Assembly: GCF_003660105.1 (NCBI RefSeq)
Contig: NZ_CP032823.1
Span: 1,426,001-1,490,000, forward strand
Source of the DNA: Aliarcobacter cryaerophilus ATCC 43158
GTDB taxonomy: Bacteria > Campylobacterota > Campylobacteria > Campylobacterales > Arcobacteraceae
Length of the DNA stretch: 64,000 bases
Direction of reading: 5' to 3'
The notes beneath the pieces are model-generated. The model had not been told where the DNA came from. It did not search any database and worked only from the letters and a program-made list of their open reading frames with translations. The translations under genes and the position numbers were made by a program. Positions 26,040 to 35,330 of this stretch are shown piece after piece; position 1 is the stretch's first letter; each line of letters starts with the position of its first letter.

Positions 26040-26975
26040 TTAATTTTTATCTATTATATCTTTTATAGCATCTATAAAATCATCATTATAATTCACGCAT
26101 TTACAAACTTTATAATCTAATATCCCTAAATCTTTTGCAATATGTCTATATTCAATATCAAGTTCAAAATCTGTTTCAGAGTTATCAACTATAAAAGATA
26201 GTGGATAAATAATCACTTTTTCACCTTTGAAATTTTTCAACATATCTTCAAGCGATGGTTCAAGCCACTTCAAAGGACCAACTTTTGATTGATATGCAAG
26301 ATTTATTGATTTGAAGTTTATATTTTTATTTTGTAATTTTTTACTTAAAATCTGAACATGCTCAATCATCTGTTTTTGATAAGGATCACCATTGTCCACA
26401 ATTTTTTGAGGTAAGCCATGAGCTGAGAATATTAGATTAAAATCAACTTTTCCCTCTTGAATTCTTTCTATTTCATCTACAATACAACTATTAAATTTAT
26501 CATTTCTATAAAAATCATATATAGATTTTATTTTAAAACTATTTTTTGCAAACTTAATAAAATCTTCCAAAGATGATTTTGTAGTTGTTGTAGAGTATTG
26601 AGGATATAAAGGAAAAAGTAACACTTCATCTACATCATCTTTTTTTAAAGTTTCAATCACATCTTTTGCAAAAGGCGGAGTATATCTCATTACTTGATAT
26701 GTTTTAAAATCTTCTATTTTTTCATTACATTTTTCTACTAATTTTTCAGTTAAGGGGTTTATAGGAGAACAATTTCCAATAAGCTCATAGTTTTTCCAAG
26801 CTTCATTTAACCTTTTATTTACAATCAAAGCAGCTATTATTTTTCTTATAAATGAACTTTTTATAGTCAAAATATTTTCATCATTAAACATATTTGTTAA
26901 AAACATTTTTAACTCATTTTTATTTCTAGCTCCACCCATATTTAGGAGTATCAAAGCTTTTTTTTTATTTTCCAT
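26040..26975 (-). CDS. hemH: Ferrochelatase
   Basis: HemH inserts Fe2+ into protoporphyrin (or coproporphyrin) in the last steps of heme synthesis. The 311-residue protein has the catalytic histidine motif FSAHGLPQ and the conserved acidic motif DNSETDFEL, plus LLNMGGARN at the N-terminus. It overlaps the upstream ABC ATPase gene by 11 bases, so the pair is cotranscribed. Heme demand is high here, with many cytochromes encoded nearby. Confidence 0.95.
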   Translation of the reverse strand: MENKKKALILLNMGGARNKNELKMFLTNMFNDENILTIKSSFIRKIIAALIVNKRLNEAWKNYELIGNCSPINPLTEKLVEKCNEKIEDFKTYQVMRYTPPFAKDVIETLKKDDVDEVLLFPLYPQYSTTTTKSSLEDFIKFAKNSFKIKSIYDFYRNDKFNSCIVDEIERIQEGKVDFNLIFSAHGLPQKIVDNGDPYQKQMIEHVQILSKKLQNKNINFKSINLAYQSKVGPLKWLEPSLEDMLKNFKGEKVIIYPLSFIVDNSETDFELDIEYRHIAKDLGILDYKVCKCVNYNDDFIDAIKDIIDKN

Positions 26976-27549
26976 TTTCCAACCTTATTATTTCATTACT
27001 ACACCAAGAAGCCATATCTATATCGTGAGTCACAAGCAAAATTGCACAATCACTTAGAAGATTTACTATTAATTTCATTGTATCATAAGCAATTATATTA
27101 TCTAGAGCAGATGTTGGCTCATCTATTAAAAGTAAATCTGGTTTTAACAAAATTGCTCTTAAAATAGAGCATCTTTGAAGCTGCCCACCACTTAATTCAT
27201 ATGGTTTTTTATACAAAAGTTCTGCTTCTAAGCTTAATTTAGACAAAATACTATCAACTTCATCTTTAAAATCTCTATTTACTACATCTTTTATCTGTTC
27301 AAAAATTGTATATGTTGGATGAAAAGATGAAAAAGGATCTTGAAAAATCATAGCTGTTTTACTTTTTTTTATCTCTCCACTTTGTTGTTTTAAGTTTCCT
27401 AAAATAAGCTCAAAAAGTGTAGTTTTACCACTTCCACTCTTTCCAAAAATTGTTTTTAATTCACCTTTTTTAAGCTCTAAATCAAAATTTTCAAATATAA
27501 AGTTATTTTTTTTGTATCCAAATGTTAATTTTTTTATCTCTAATACCAA
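26965..27549 (-). CDS. Orphan ABC transporter ATP-binding protein
   Basis: This is a compact 194-residue ABC ATPase with Walker A GKSGSGKTT, Q-loop IFQDPFSSFHPTY, signature LSGGQLQR, Walker B LLIDEP and the H-loop THD. The Q-loop resembles peptide/nickel importer ATPases of the DppF/NikE type, but no permease gene is adjacent. The gene starts at TTG (27549), preceded by GAGG at 7 bases, with a TATAAT at 27582-27587 on the same strand. It overlaps hemH. Its substrate and partner are unknown. Confidence 0.85.
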   Translation of the reverse strand: MVLEIKKLTFGYKKNNFIFENFDLELKKGELKTIFGKSGSGKTTLFELILGNLKQQSGEIKKSKTAMIFQDPFSSFHPTYTIFEQIKDVVNRDFKDEVDSILSKLSLEAELLYKKPYELSGGQLQRCSILRAILLKPDLLLIDEPTSALDNIIAYDTMKLIVNLLSDCAILLVTHDIDMASWCSNEIIRLENGK

Positions 27550-27725
27550 AGTAAAACCTCTAATTTTTATTTTTTGAAAACATTATACAATAAATAAAAT
27601 AGGTAATTTGGAAAACTTGAAAAAGATATTTTGTGGGGAAACTATATTTTTATAACAGAGTTAAAGGATCTTAAGTGAAACTTTAAAACTATTTAACACT
27701 AAAATTTTGATTTTATTAAATAAAT

Positions 27726-27866
27726 TTATTTATTTTGTAGATATTCTTTTGCAATTTTAATACATAAACCAGATTTTGAACTTGCATCTATTAGACTTTC
27801 ACCATTGCTTATAAGTCTTAGCAGTACTAACTGTTTTATTTGCATACTAATATTCGTTATTGACAT
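27726..27866 (-). CDS. 46-residue small protein, possible helix-turn-helix
   Basis: An ATG at 27866 with a strong AAAGGAG upstream opens a 46-codon frame ending in TAA at 27726. The product starts MSITNISMQIKQL, is not hydrophobic, and has a pattern that could form a short helix-turn-helix (GESLIDASSKSGLCIKIAKEY). It follows cspA on the same strand after about 60 bases. No family is recognised; the ribosome site is the main evidence that it is real. Confidence 0.5.
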   Translation of the reverse strand: MSITNISMQIKQLVLLRLISNGESLIDASSKSGLCIKIAKEYLQNK

Positions 27867-27898
27867 TTTTCTCCTTTGTAATATTTATCATTATGTGG

Positions 27899-27922
27899 AT
27901 ATGGTTTATAAATAAACCATAT
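27899..27922 (-). terminator. Hairpin after cspA
   Basis: A 10-base-pair stem (27899-27908 with 27913-27922) with a TAAA loop lies directly after the cspA stop. There is no clear T-run in the direction of cspA. Confidence 0.5.
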
Positions 27923-27926
27923 TTCA

Positions 27927-28145
27927 CTAGATAGCAGCAACATTTTTTGCTTGAGGACCTTTTTCATTTCTACCAATTTCAAAAGATACTTTTTGACCTT
28001 CAATCAAGTTAACTCTTCCATAACCTGAAGAGTTAACTTCACTATGATGAACAAAAAACTCATCATTTTCATTTTCTAATTGGATAAATCCAAAACCTTT
28101 TTCTGTGTTGAACCATTTTACTGTTCCAATATTTTGAGTTGCCAT
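27927..28145 (-). CDS. Cold-shock-domain RNA-binding protein
   Basis: This 72-residue CspA-family protein has the two RNP motifs KGFGFI and DEFFVHH and the family start GTVKWFN. It binds single-stranded RNA/DNA and melts secondary structures. The upstream 348 bases are free of genes, which leaves room for a cold-responsive leader, but I see no conserved cold-box with certainty. AAGGA precedes the ATG. Confidence 0.95.
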   Translation of the reverse strand: MATQNIGTVKWFNTEKGFGFIQLENENDEFFVHHSEVNSSGYGRVNLIEGQKVSFEIGRNEKGPQAKNVAAI

Positions 28146-28493
28146 TGCAATTCCTTGAATTTAATTTACTTCTTAATTGAAGTATGTGGTGTTTATATAA
28201 TGAGGAGTTATATTTTTAATAGATGTTTGTATTAACTTTGTAAGTATCAATAAAAGCAAACTAAAGATGTCGTAAAACTCTAAATCATCTTTAACAAAAC
28301 AATTCTATCTGAAAAAATAAATAATTGCAAATTATTATATTAAATTTCTAAAATTATTGTAGTTAAGCTTCACAAATAATATACAATAATAAGTAAAACT
28401 TTTAATTGTAATAACTTTAGTTTTAATGTTATTAAGCATAAAAAAAAGAAAAAATAGCTAATATTTCTTTCTTAAAATTTAAAAGGAGAAAAA
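28146..28493. other. Divergent intergenic region between cspA and cytochrome c553
   Basis: This gene-free stretch of 348 bases is extremely AT-rich. It must hold the divergent promoters of cspA and the cytochrome gene. I see several AT-rich -10-like strings but none that stands out, no FNR-type palindrome and no open frame of note. Confidence 0.6.
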
Positions 28494-28784
28494 ATGAAAA
28501 AAGTAGTTCTTGCAACAGTAGCACTAGTAGGTTTTGCATTTGCAGATGCTCCAGCATCTTATGCAACTTGTAAAGCATGTCACGGAGTTAAAGGTGAAAT
28601 TAATATCACTACTCAAAGCAAATCTCATGTTCCAGCTAATTTAACAAAAGCTGATATTGTAAAAGCTTTAAATGGTTATAAAGATGGTTCTTACGGTGGA
28701 GCGATGAAAGGTCTTATGAAAGGTCAAGTTGCTAAATTAACTGATACTGATATTAAAGCATTAGCTGATTATATGGGTAAATAA
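28494..28784 (+). CDS. Periplasmic cytochrome c (c553 type)
   Basis: This 96-residue monoheme cytochrome c has a signal peptide (about 1-18, cleaved after AFA), heme motif CKACH (about 25-29) and a distal methionine in the MKGLMKGQ region. Such proteins carry electrons from the bc1 complex to cbb3 oxidase or peroxidases in Campylobacterota. AAAGGAG precedes the ATG. Genes for cbb3 oxidase assembly (ccoS, ccoI) lie convergently next to it. Confidence 0.93.
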   Translation: MKKVVLATVALVGFAFADAPASYATCKACHGVKGEINITTQSKSHVPANLTKADIVKALNGYKDGSYGGAMKGLMKGQVAKLTDTDIKALADYMGK

Positions 28785-28803
28785 TTGGTTTTACCAAAAC
28801 TTT

Positions 28804-28832
28804 AAAGAGGATGAGTTTTACTTATCCTCTTT
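28804..28832. terminator. Bidirectional terminator between cytochrome c553 and ccoS
   Basis: A 12-base-pair stem with one G-T pair (28804-28815 with 28821-28832) and a T-run follows the cytochrome gene. The ccoS stop codon lies inside it. Confidence 0.8.
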
Positions 28833-29039
28833 TTTTATCTCTTTTTTAGCCTCTTTTATAGATTTTTCTTTTTTTATAGCATCATTTAAATCTTCAACAC
28901 TATCAAAAAGCATTCCATTTGTCATTTTTGAAGCATCATCAAATTGTCCTGATTTTGCAGCCCAAATAAATAAAAATAGCATTCCTGCTGAAATTACAAG
29001 CCCAACTACTAACATAAAAAATAGTGTATCATCTATCAT
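28818..29039 (-). CDS. ccoS: cbb3-type cytochrome oxidase assembly protein CcoS
   Basis: CcoS is a small membrane protein needed for heme and copper assembly of cbb3 oxidase. The 73-residue protein has one membrane helix (about 7-27) followed by WAAKSGQFDD, the typical CcoS signature, and a lysine/glutamate-rich tail. It lies 16 bases downstream of ccoI, the normal order. Confidence 0.93.
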   Translation of the reverse strand: MIDDTLFFMLVVGLVISAGMLFLFIWAAKSGQFDDASKMTNGMLFDSVEDLNDAIKKEKSIKEAKKEIKKEDK

Positions 29040-29055
29040 AATATAAATTTCCCCT

Positions 29056-31485
29056 TTATTTAAGTTTTATTCTAAGAGAGTTTAAAACAACTACCAAAGA
29101 ACTTAAACTCATAGATAATGCAGCAAAAAGTGGAATTATAAATCCAGCTGCTGCAATTGGAATTGTAATTGTATTATAAATTAAAGAGAAAGCTAAATTT
29201 TGTTTTATATGTTTATATGTTTTTTTAGATATTATAAAAGCATCTTTTAATGATTTTAGCTTTGAATTTAGCATTACTACATCAGAAACCATCATAGAAA
29301 TATCAGCAGAATTTCCCATAGCAATTGCAACATCGCTTGAAGCTAGGGCAACACTATCATTTACACCATCTCCAACCATAACAACTATTTTACCACTATT
29401 TTTCAAATCTTTTATAAAATCTGCTTTATCTTTTGGAGTTAAATTTGCTTTATAGTTTGATATTTCTAACTCTTTTGCAATACTTGAAGCTACAAAATTA
29501 TTATCACCTGTTAACATTATAGATTCTATATTTTGTTCTTTTAAATATTCTATAAGATCTTTTGCATCTTCTTTTAACTCATCTTTTAATTCAAAATTTG
29601 CAATAATTTTTTTATTTACACAAAACAAATATTGAGTAAATTTTGAGTTTAACTCAATATTTAGATTTATCTCAAACTCTTTTAAAAGTGCCTCATTCCC
29701 ACCTAATATTTCAACATTTTCATATATTGCACTTAAACCTTTTGCTTCTATATTTTTTATATTTTCTAAACTTAAATTAGAAACTTCAAAATTTTCTTTA
29801 ATATATCTTTTAACAGCAATACTCACTGGATGATTTGAGCTATCAAGCAAAGAGTAAAGAAGATTTATATTTTTTTCATCTTTATTGAAAAACTCTACAA
29901 AACTAACTTCTAACTCTCCTTTTGTCAAAGTTCCTGTTTTATCAAAAACAACAGTTGTAGCATTTGCAATAGTTTCTATAAATTTTGCTTCTTTAAATAG
30001 TAATGATTTTTTTGCCAACTCACTAATTCCAACTAAGCTAGCCATTGGCGTTGCAAGTGCTAAAGCACAAGGACAAGCAATCACAACAACAGAAATAGCA
30101 GTTATAAATGACCTTTCAAACTGATTAACACCTTCAAAGTAAAATCCTAAATCAAGACCTAAATAGTACCAAACTAAAAATGTAACAAAGGCAATACTTA
30201 AAATTATTAAACTAAAACCTCTTGAAATTTTATTTGCCAAAGTTTGAATTTTAGGTTTTGAGTTTAGTGAATCTTCAAGCAAGGTTACAATAGAAGAAAA
30301 AGTTGAATTTTTAAAATCTTTTACAACTTCAAAAAGTATTGTAGAGTCTAAAATAACAGTTCCACTAAAAATATTATCTCCAGTTTTTTTATAAACTGGA
30401 ATTGACTCACCAGTTAAGCTTGCTTCATCAAAAGATGCATTTCCACTTATAATTTTTCCATCAACTGGAACTTTTTCTCCAATCTTAAGCTCAATTAAAT
30501 CACCAACTTTTACTAAATTTAAAGCTTTTGTCTCTTTTTTTCCATCTTTTACAACAACTGCTTCAAGAGGAAGAGTCGATTTTATTTTATCCAAAGTATC
30601 AATAGCTGATTTTTTACCAATTACTTCAAGATATTTTCCAACTAAAACAAAAGTTATAATCATAGCAACTGAATCAAAATAGCTCTCACCTTTTGCCCCA
30701 AACAAAACAAATAAAGAGTAAACATAAGTCATTGTTGCACCAGAACTTACAAGCAAATCCATATTTACAATACGATTTTTTAAACCAAAATATGCACCTT
30801 TATAAAATACAAATCCACTAAAAAATAAAACTGGAGTTGTAAGAATAAACTCTGCTAGATGTATCATATTTTTTACTTCAAGACTCATTCCTGTAAAAAA
30901 GCCTGTATATTTTGCAACACTTAACATCATTATATTCATAGTACAAACAACAGCAACCATAATTCTTACAAAATAATCTTGCTTGGCTTTACTAGCTTCT
31001 TTGTCTGCTATATTTGAGTCATAAGCATAAGCGTTGTAACCAACACTTCTAATTTTTTTTATAATATCACTGAGTTTTAAAATATCACTGTTAAAAACAA
31101 CTCTTGCTTTATTTGTTGTAAAATTTATATTTGCTTCAATAACACCTTTTGTATCATATAAAACTTTTTCATTTAGCCAAACACAAGCTGCACAATGAAT
31201 TCCTTCAAGTATTAAATCAATTTGTACAAACCCATCTTTTGTAATTGTTGTATAACTATTTAAGAAGTTTTCTGAGTCAAATTTTGATAAGTCATCATTT
31301 GAGACTTGCAAAGGAGCTTTTATAGTTTTATTTCCAAGTTTTTCATAAAAAGAGTCTAAATTTTCACTTTTTAAAATATGATAAACACTTTGGCAACCAC
31401 CACAACAAAAATTTAAATCATTCTCTTTTATCATTATTTTTTCATCAAATGATAAATGACAATGATTACACTCTATTTTTAGCAA
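29056..31485 (-). CDS. ccoI: Copper-translocating P-type ATPase for cbb3 oxidase assembly
   Basis: CcoI (FixI) exports Cu+ to the periplasm for cbb3 oxidase. The 809-residue protein has an N-terminal cysteine-rich metal-binding region (CNHC and CCGGC), an HMA domain with GIHCAACVW, the transport motif CPCALALATP, the phosphorylation motif DKTGTLTKG, TGES in the actuator domain and MVGDGVNDSVAL in the hinge. The extra N-terminal zinc-ribbon-like part and the ccoS neighbour distinguish it from the detoxifying CopA. Confidence 0.95.
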   Translation of the reverse strand: MLKIECNHCHLSFDEKIMIKENDLNFCCGGCQSVYHILKSENLDSFYEKLGNKTIKAPLQVSNDDLSKFDSENFLNSYTTITKDGFVQIDLILEGIHCAACVWLNEKVLYDTKGVIEANINFTTNKARVVFNSDILKLSDIIKKIRSVGYNAYAYDSNIADKEASKAKQDYFVRIMVAVVCTMNIMMLSVAKYTGFFTGMSLEVKNMIHLAEFILTTPVLFFSGFVFYKGAYFGLKNRIVNMDLLVSSGATMTYVYSLFVLFGAKGESYFDSVAMIITFVLVGKYLEVIGKKSAIDTLDKIKSTLPLEAVVVKDGKKETKALNLVKVGDLIELKIGEKVPVDGKIISGNASFDEASLTGESIPVYKKTGDNIFSGTVILDSTILFEVVKDFKNSTFSSIVTLLEDSLNSKPKIQTLANKISRGFSLIILSIAFVTFLVWYYLGLDLGFYFEGVNQFERSFITAISVVVIACPCALALATPMASLVGISELAKKSLLFKEAKFIETIANATTVVFDKTGTLTKGELEVSFVEFFNKDEKNINLLYSLLDSSNHPVSIAVKRYIKENFEVSNLSLENIKNIEAKGLSAIYENVEILGGNEALLKEFEINLNIELNSKFTQYLFCVNKKIIANFELKDELKEDAKDLIEYLKEQNIESIMLTGDNNFVASSIAKELEISNYKANLTPKDKADFIKDLKNSGKIVVMVGDGVNDSVALASSDVAIAMGNSADISMMVSDVVMLNSKLKSLKDAFIISKKTYKHIKQNLAFSLIYNTITIPIAAAGFIIPLFAALSMSLSSLVVVLNSLRIKLK

Positions 31486-31567
31486 AAAAACATCCCCTTT
31501 TTTTAAAATTAAACTTTATATTAAGATTTTTGTGTATTATATCTTATTAATTTCAAAGAGTGGTTTA

Positions 31568-33187
31568 ATGAACAACGATATATCAAATCTAAAAAGTATT
31601 ACAGTACTATATGTTGAAGATGAAAAAGATTTAAGAGAAGTTACATCTTCTATTTTAAAATCATTTACAAAGAATCAGTATGTTGCAACAAATGGTCAAG
31701 AAGGGTATGAACTTTTTTTAAAACATGATAGTGATATTGATTTAATTATCTCAGATATAAATATGCCAATTTTGAATGGTTTGGAGATGATTAAAAAAAT
31801 CAAAGATATAAATAAAAATGTTCCAATCATTGTAACAACAGCTTTTTCAAACAAAGAATATCTACTAGAAGCAATTGATATTGGTGTTGATAAATATGTT
31901 TTAAAACCTGTAGATGTTTCAAAACTACTTCAAGCTATGTCACAATCATTAAATTATCATGAACTAAAAGATTTGTATTTGGATAGCTTAACAAACCTTT
32001 CAAATAGAAATAAACTAAAAAAAGATTTAAAAGATTCAAATAGTGAACTTATGGCTTTATTCGATATTGATGAATTTATTGCAACAAATGATCTTTTTGG
32101 GGAAACTATTGGTGATAAAATCTTAAAAGAGTTTGCTTCAAAAATGAGAAATTATTTTGATGGAAATGACTCCTTACTATATAGGATAGAATCAGATAAA
32201 TTTGCAGTAGTACCAAAAAATAAGATGGAGACAAAAGATTTTTTCAATATTTGTAAAGATTTCTTAGAAAAAGTAGAAAATGAACCATTTTTAATAGATG
32301 ATAATGAAATAGATGTAAATATTACTGTAGGAATAGCCCAAGGGGATGGTTCAGAAGCTTACAAATATACAAAAAGAATTATATCTTATGCTAGAAAAAC
32401 TTTCCAAAAAATTATGATTTATGATGATTCTTACAATATTCACATATCTTTTGAAGAGAATATAAAATGGATAAAACAACTAAAACAAGGATTTAAAGAC
32501 AATTTACTAAAAGCATATTTTCAACCAATTGTTGATACACAAACAAAAGAGGTTATAAAATATGAAGCATTAATTAGATACATAGACCATGATGGTAAAG
32601 AATTTAGCCCATATAGTTTTTTACATATTGCAAAAAAAACGAAGCTTTACTCAAATATTATTAAAGTTATTTTAGAAGACTCTTTAAAACTTATTAAAAA
32701 TAAAAATAAAAGAGTATCTATAAATATATCTTATGATGATATTTTAAATGAAAAAACTACAAAATATATCTATAACTATTTAGATGAAAATATAGATTTT
32801 GCTTCAAATATTGAGTTTGAAATACTAGAGAGCGAAGAGATTTCGGATTTTGACTTAGTTGATGCATTTATAGATAATGTTTCAAGATATGGTTGTAAAG
32901 TTGGAATTGATGATTTTGGTAGCGGATACTCAAATTTTCATCTTTTATCAAGATTGGATATAGACTTCATAAAAATAGATGGTTCTTTAATAAAAAATAT
33001 TCATCAGTCAAAAGATTTAGAGATAATTGTAAAAACAATATCAAATATTGCAAAAGAATTCAATATAAAAACTGTTGCAGAATTTGTGGCAAATGAATAT
33101 ATTTATAATAAAGTAAAAGAGTTAAATATAGATTATTCTCAAGGATACTTTTTTGATAAACCTTTAAAATTCGAGGATATAGTTTAA
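31568..33187 (+). CDS. Response regulator with degenerate GGDEF and intact EAL domains
   Basis: This 539-residue protein has a receiver domain (about 10-122; Asp63 phospho-site, Lys113), a GGDEF-like domain (about 135-285) and an EAL domain (about 300-535). The GGDEF signature is replaced by RIESDKF, so cyclase activity is unlikely. The EAL domain keeps YEALIR (333-335), NIS, EILE, IDDFGSGYS, FIKIDG, AEFV and QGY, so it should hydrolyse cyclic-di-GMP. I use the ATG at 31568. No sensor kinase is adjacent. Its end overlaps the convergent gmk stop by 4 bases. Confidence 0.9.
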   Translation: MNNDISNLKSITVLYVEDEKDLREVTSSILKSFTKNQYVATNGQEGYELFLKHDSDIDLIISDINMPILNGLEMIKKIKDINKNVPIIVTTAFSNKEYLLEAIDIGVDKYVLKPVDVSKLLQAMSQSLNYHELKDLYLDSLTNLSNRNKLKKDLKDSNSELMALFDIDEFIATNDLFGETIGDKILKEFASKMRNYFDGNDSLLYRIESDKFAVVPKNKMETKDFFNICKDFLEKVENEPFLIDDNEIDVNITVGIAQGDGSEAYKYTKRIISYARKTFQKIMIYDDSYNIHISFEENIKWIKQLKQGFKDNLLKAYFQPIVDTQTKEVIKYEALIRYIDHDGKEFSPYSFLHIAKKTKLYSNIIKVILEDSLKLIKNKNKRVSINISYDDILNEKTTKYIYNYLDENIDFASNIEFEILESEEISDFDLVDAFIDNVSRYGCKVGIDDFGSGYSNFHLLSRLDIDFIKIDGSLIKNIHQSKDLEIIVKTISNIAKEFNIKTVAEFVANEYIYNKVKELNIDYSQGYFFDKPLKFEDIV

Positions 33188-33807
33188 CTGTTTATCCAGT
33201 TGTCAACTATACTTTTTTTATCAAAAATCTTTGTTTTTGCCCTTGCTATATTTGCAATAGCTAAAATCTCTTTAGTAGCTTTATGAATATTATCATTTAC
33301 AATCAAGTAGTCATAATCAGTAAATGATTCAATCTCTACCCTAGCATTTTGAACTCTTTTTTGAATCATTTCAGCTGTATCTGTATCTCTAGCTATCAAT
33401 CTTTGCTCTAATATTTTTAAAGTTGGTGTTGTAATAAAAACAGAAGTAATTAAATTGTCCAATTTTTTTCTCAAAATCTTATGTCCTTGAACATCTATAT
33501 CAAAAATTACAAGTTTTCCATCATTTAAAGCTTTTGTAATTGGTTCTAGCATAGTTCCATAATAGTTATTATGAACTTTTGCATACTCCAAAAATTTATC
33601 ATCTTCTATATTCTTTTCGAACTCTTCTTGACTTACAAAATTGTAATCAACACCATCTTCTTCTTCGCCTCTTAAAGCTCTAGTTGTTGTTGAAATAGAA
33701 AAATAGTAGTTTGGTATATTTTTATATATCTCTTTTAAAAGTGTAGATTTTCCACATCCACTAGGTCCTGAAATAATTAAAATTGCACCTTTTAATTCTT
33801 TTATCAT
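33184..33807 (-). CDS. gmk: Guanylate kinase
   Basis: Gmk phosphorylates GMP to GDP. The 207-residue protein shows the P-loop GPSGCGKST (14-22), the GMP-binding STTTRALRGEEEDGVDY segment and VFITTP with the lid RLIARDTD. It lies 1 base after the acidic protein gene upstream, so the two are coupled, an association also found in Helicobacter and Campylobacter. Confidence 0.96.
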   Translation of the reverse strand: MIKELKGAILIISGPSGCGKSTLLKEIYKNIPNYYFSISTTTRALRGEEEDGVDYNFVSQEEFEKNIEDDKFLEYAKVHNNYYGTMLEPITKALNDGKLVIFDIDVQGHKILRKKLDNLITSVFITTPTLKILEQRLIARDTDTAEMIQKRVQNARVEIESFTDYDYLIVNDNIHKATKEILAIANIARAKTKIFDKKSIVDNWINS

Positions 33808-33808
33808 C

Positions 33809-34612
33809 TTATTCCTTTATCGATATACTTATATCAACAGACTCACCACTTGCTAATCTGTTTATTAGGTTTTGATCAAGTTTTGCAAGAAGTGGTTTTA
33901 GCTCATCAATTTTAAATCTATTTAAAACTAAATGATACTTGTTATTATCCAAAGAGAATTCATAATCTTTTACTTCATCTAAAGCTTCATCAATAATTTC
34001 GCTTATATCTTTCCAATCAGCTTCTGTGTCTATTTGTTTTTTATCATCTTTTAAAATAGTATTGATTTTAGTTAATTCAAGATTATCTAAAACTCCACCT
34101 TTTTGTAATGCACTTAAGCTAATAATACTCTCATCTTCATTTTCATTTTCATCAAGCAAATCATCAACAAAACTCAAATCATCGTAATTATCAAAATCTT
34201 CGCTATCATCCAAACTGTCATTTATAAAATCAACTACAGGAAGCACGAGTTCTTCCTCTTCTGCAGAAATAAATTTTGATAAATTTTTACTATCTTTTTT
34301 TTCACTTGACAAAAGCTCTATTTGCTCTTTTAAGATTGCTTCTAATTTTGTAGGAAGAAATGGTCTTGGAATCAAAAAATCTCTCTGCTTCTCAAAACTT
34401 AGTTCTTCTGAACTAATTGCTCCTAATCTAGCTGTTAATGTCTTTATTTTATTAAATTTATTATCAATGAATGGTTGATCTACTATTATCAAATCATATT
34501 TTTTATCAACACTAGCTGTTTTTTGAACTATTAAATCAACTTTTATTCTTTTACAAACAAGTATAAAGATATGTTCAATTATTGCTGTATCGCAAATAAG
34601 AAGGATTCTCAC
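33809..34612 (-). CDS. Acidic protein adjacent to gmk, unknown function
   Basis: The 267-residue protein has an N-terminal receiver-like alpha/beta region (about 1-95) without a convincing phospho-acceptor pocket, a very acidic central region (about 105-165, many Asp/Glu) and a C-terminal helical region (about 170-265). Highly acidic proteins next to gmk are known in Helicobacter and Campylobacter, and this looks like the same group. It overlaps the LolD-like gene by 4 bases. The molecular function is not known to me. Confidence 0.7.
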   Translation of the reverse strand: MRILLICDTAIIEHIFILVCKRIKVDLIVQKTASVDKKYDLIIVDQPFIDNKFNKIKTLTARLGAISSEELSFEKQRDFLIPRPFLPTKLEAILKEQIELLSSEKKDSKNLSKFISAEEEELVLPVVDFINDSLDDSEDFDNYDDLSFVDDLLDENENEDESIISLSALQKGGVLDNLELTKINTILKDDKKQIDTEADWKDISEIIDEALDEVKDYEFSLDNNKYHLVLNRFKIDELKPLLAKLDQNLINRLASGESVDISISIKE

Positions 34613-35292
34613 TTTTTTATCTCCTTTAAACTTAGCTCTTCTAATTTAAAAACTTTATCACATCTAAAAGCTAAATCCTCTTCATGAGTTACCAAAATAA
34701 GTCCAGCATCATTCTCTTTTATATAGTTAAAAAGAGTATTCATAACTACATTTGCCGTATCTTTATCTAAATTTCCTGTTGGCTCATCAGCAAAAATTAT
34801 TTTTGGTTTTTTCATAAGAATTCTTGCAATTGACAAACGTTGTTGTTGTCCACCACTTAGTTCTCCAACACCTTGATTTAGAACATGTGAAATATTTAAA
34901 TCATTTAAAAGTTTATAATCAATGTCTTGATGACTTAAAAGTGTAGCAATATTTAGGTTTTCCAAGGCACTAAATCCACGAAATAAATAGTGTGCTTGAA
35001 ATACAATTCCAAAATCATCTCTTCTAATTTTTAATAGTTCATTTTGTTTTAAAGAGTATAAATCTTTACTTTTAAAAACAACATTTCCATTTGTTGGCTT
35101 TAAAAGTGAAGATAATATATTTAAAAGAGTTGATTTTCCACTACCACTAGTTCCTATAATAGCTATTGACTCTTTTTTTTCTAAACTAAGATTAATATTT
35201 TTAAAAAGTTCATAATCAAAATTATGAGATAGGGTTTTTGCTTCAAGAAGTATGGATGCAAGGAGTGGTTTAATATTATTTTTTTCACTCAT
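34609..35292 (-). CDS. ABC transporter ATP-binding protein, LolD-like
   Basis: This 227-residue ABC ATPase belongs to the LolD/MacB/FtsE group: Walker A GTSGSGKST, signature LSGGQQQR, Walker B IIFADEPTGNLD, H-loop THE. In this group the protein works with a FtsX-type permease (LolCE for lipoprotein release), but no permease lies nearby. It is between tsf and the acidic protein gene. LolD is likely on resemblance, but FtsE- or MacB-type function is not excluded. Confidence 0.8.
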   Translation of the reverse strand: MSEKNNIKPLLASILLEAKTLSHNFDYELFKNINLSLEKKESIAIIGTSGSGKSTLLNILSSLLKPTNGNVVFKSKDLYSLKQNELLKIRRDDFGIVFQAHYLFRGFSALENLNIATLLSHQDIDYKLLNDLNISHVLNQGVGELSGGQQQRLSIARILMKKPKIIFADEPTGNLDKDTANVVMNTLFNYIKENDAGLILVTHEEDLAFRCDKVFKLEELSLKEIKK

Positions 35293-35330
35293 TGCATATC
35301 CTTTTATAATAGTTGTTTTAAACTATTTTA

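Noticed and set aside
28146-28493. Small RNA gene or cold-box leader upstream of cspA
   Set aside because: The region is AT-rich without a recognisable conserved structure; nothing could be supported.
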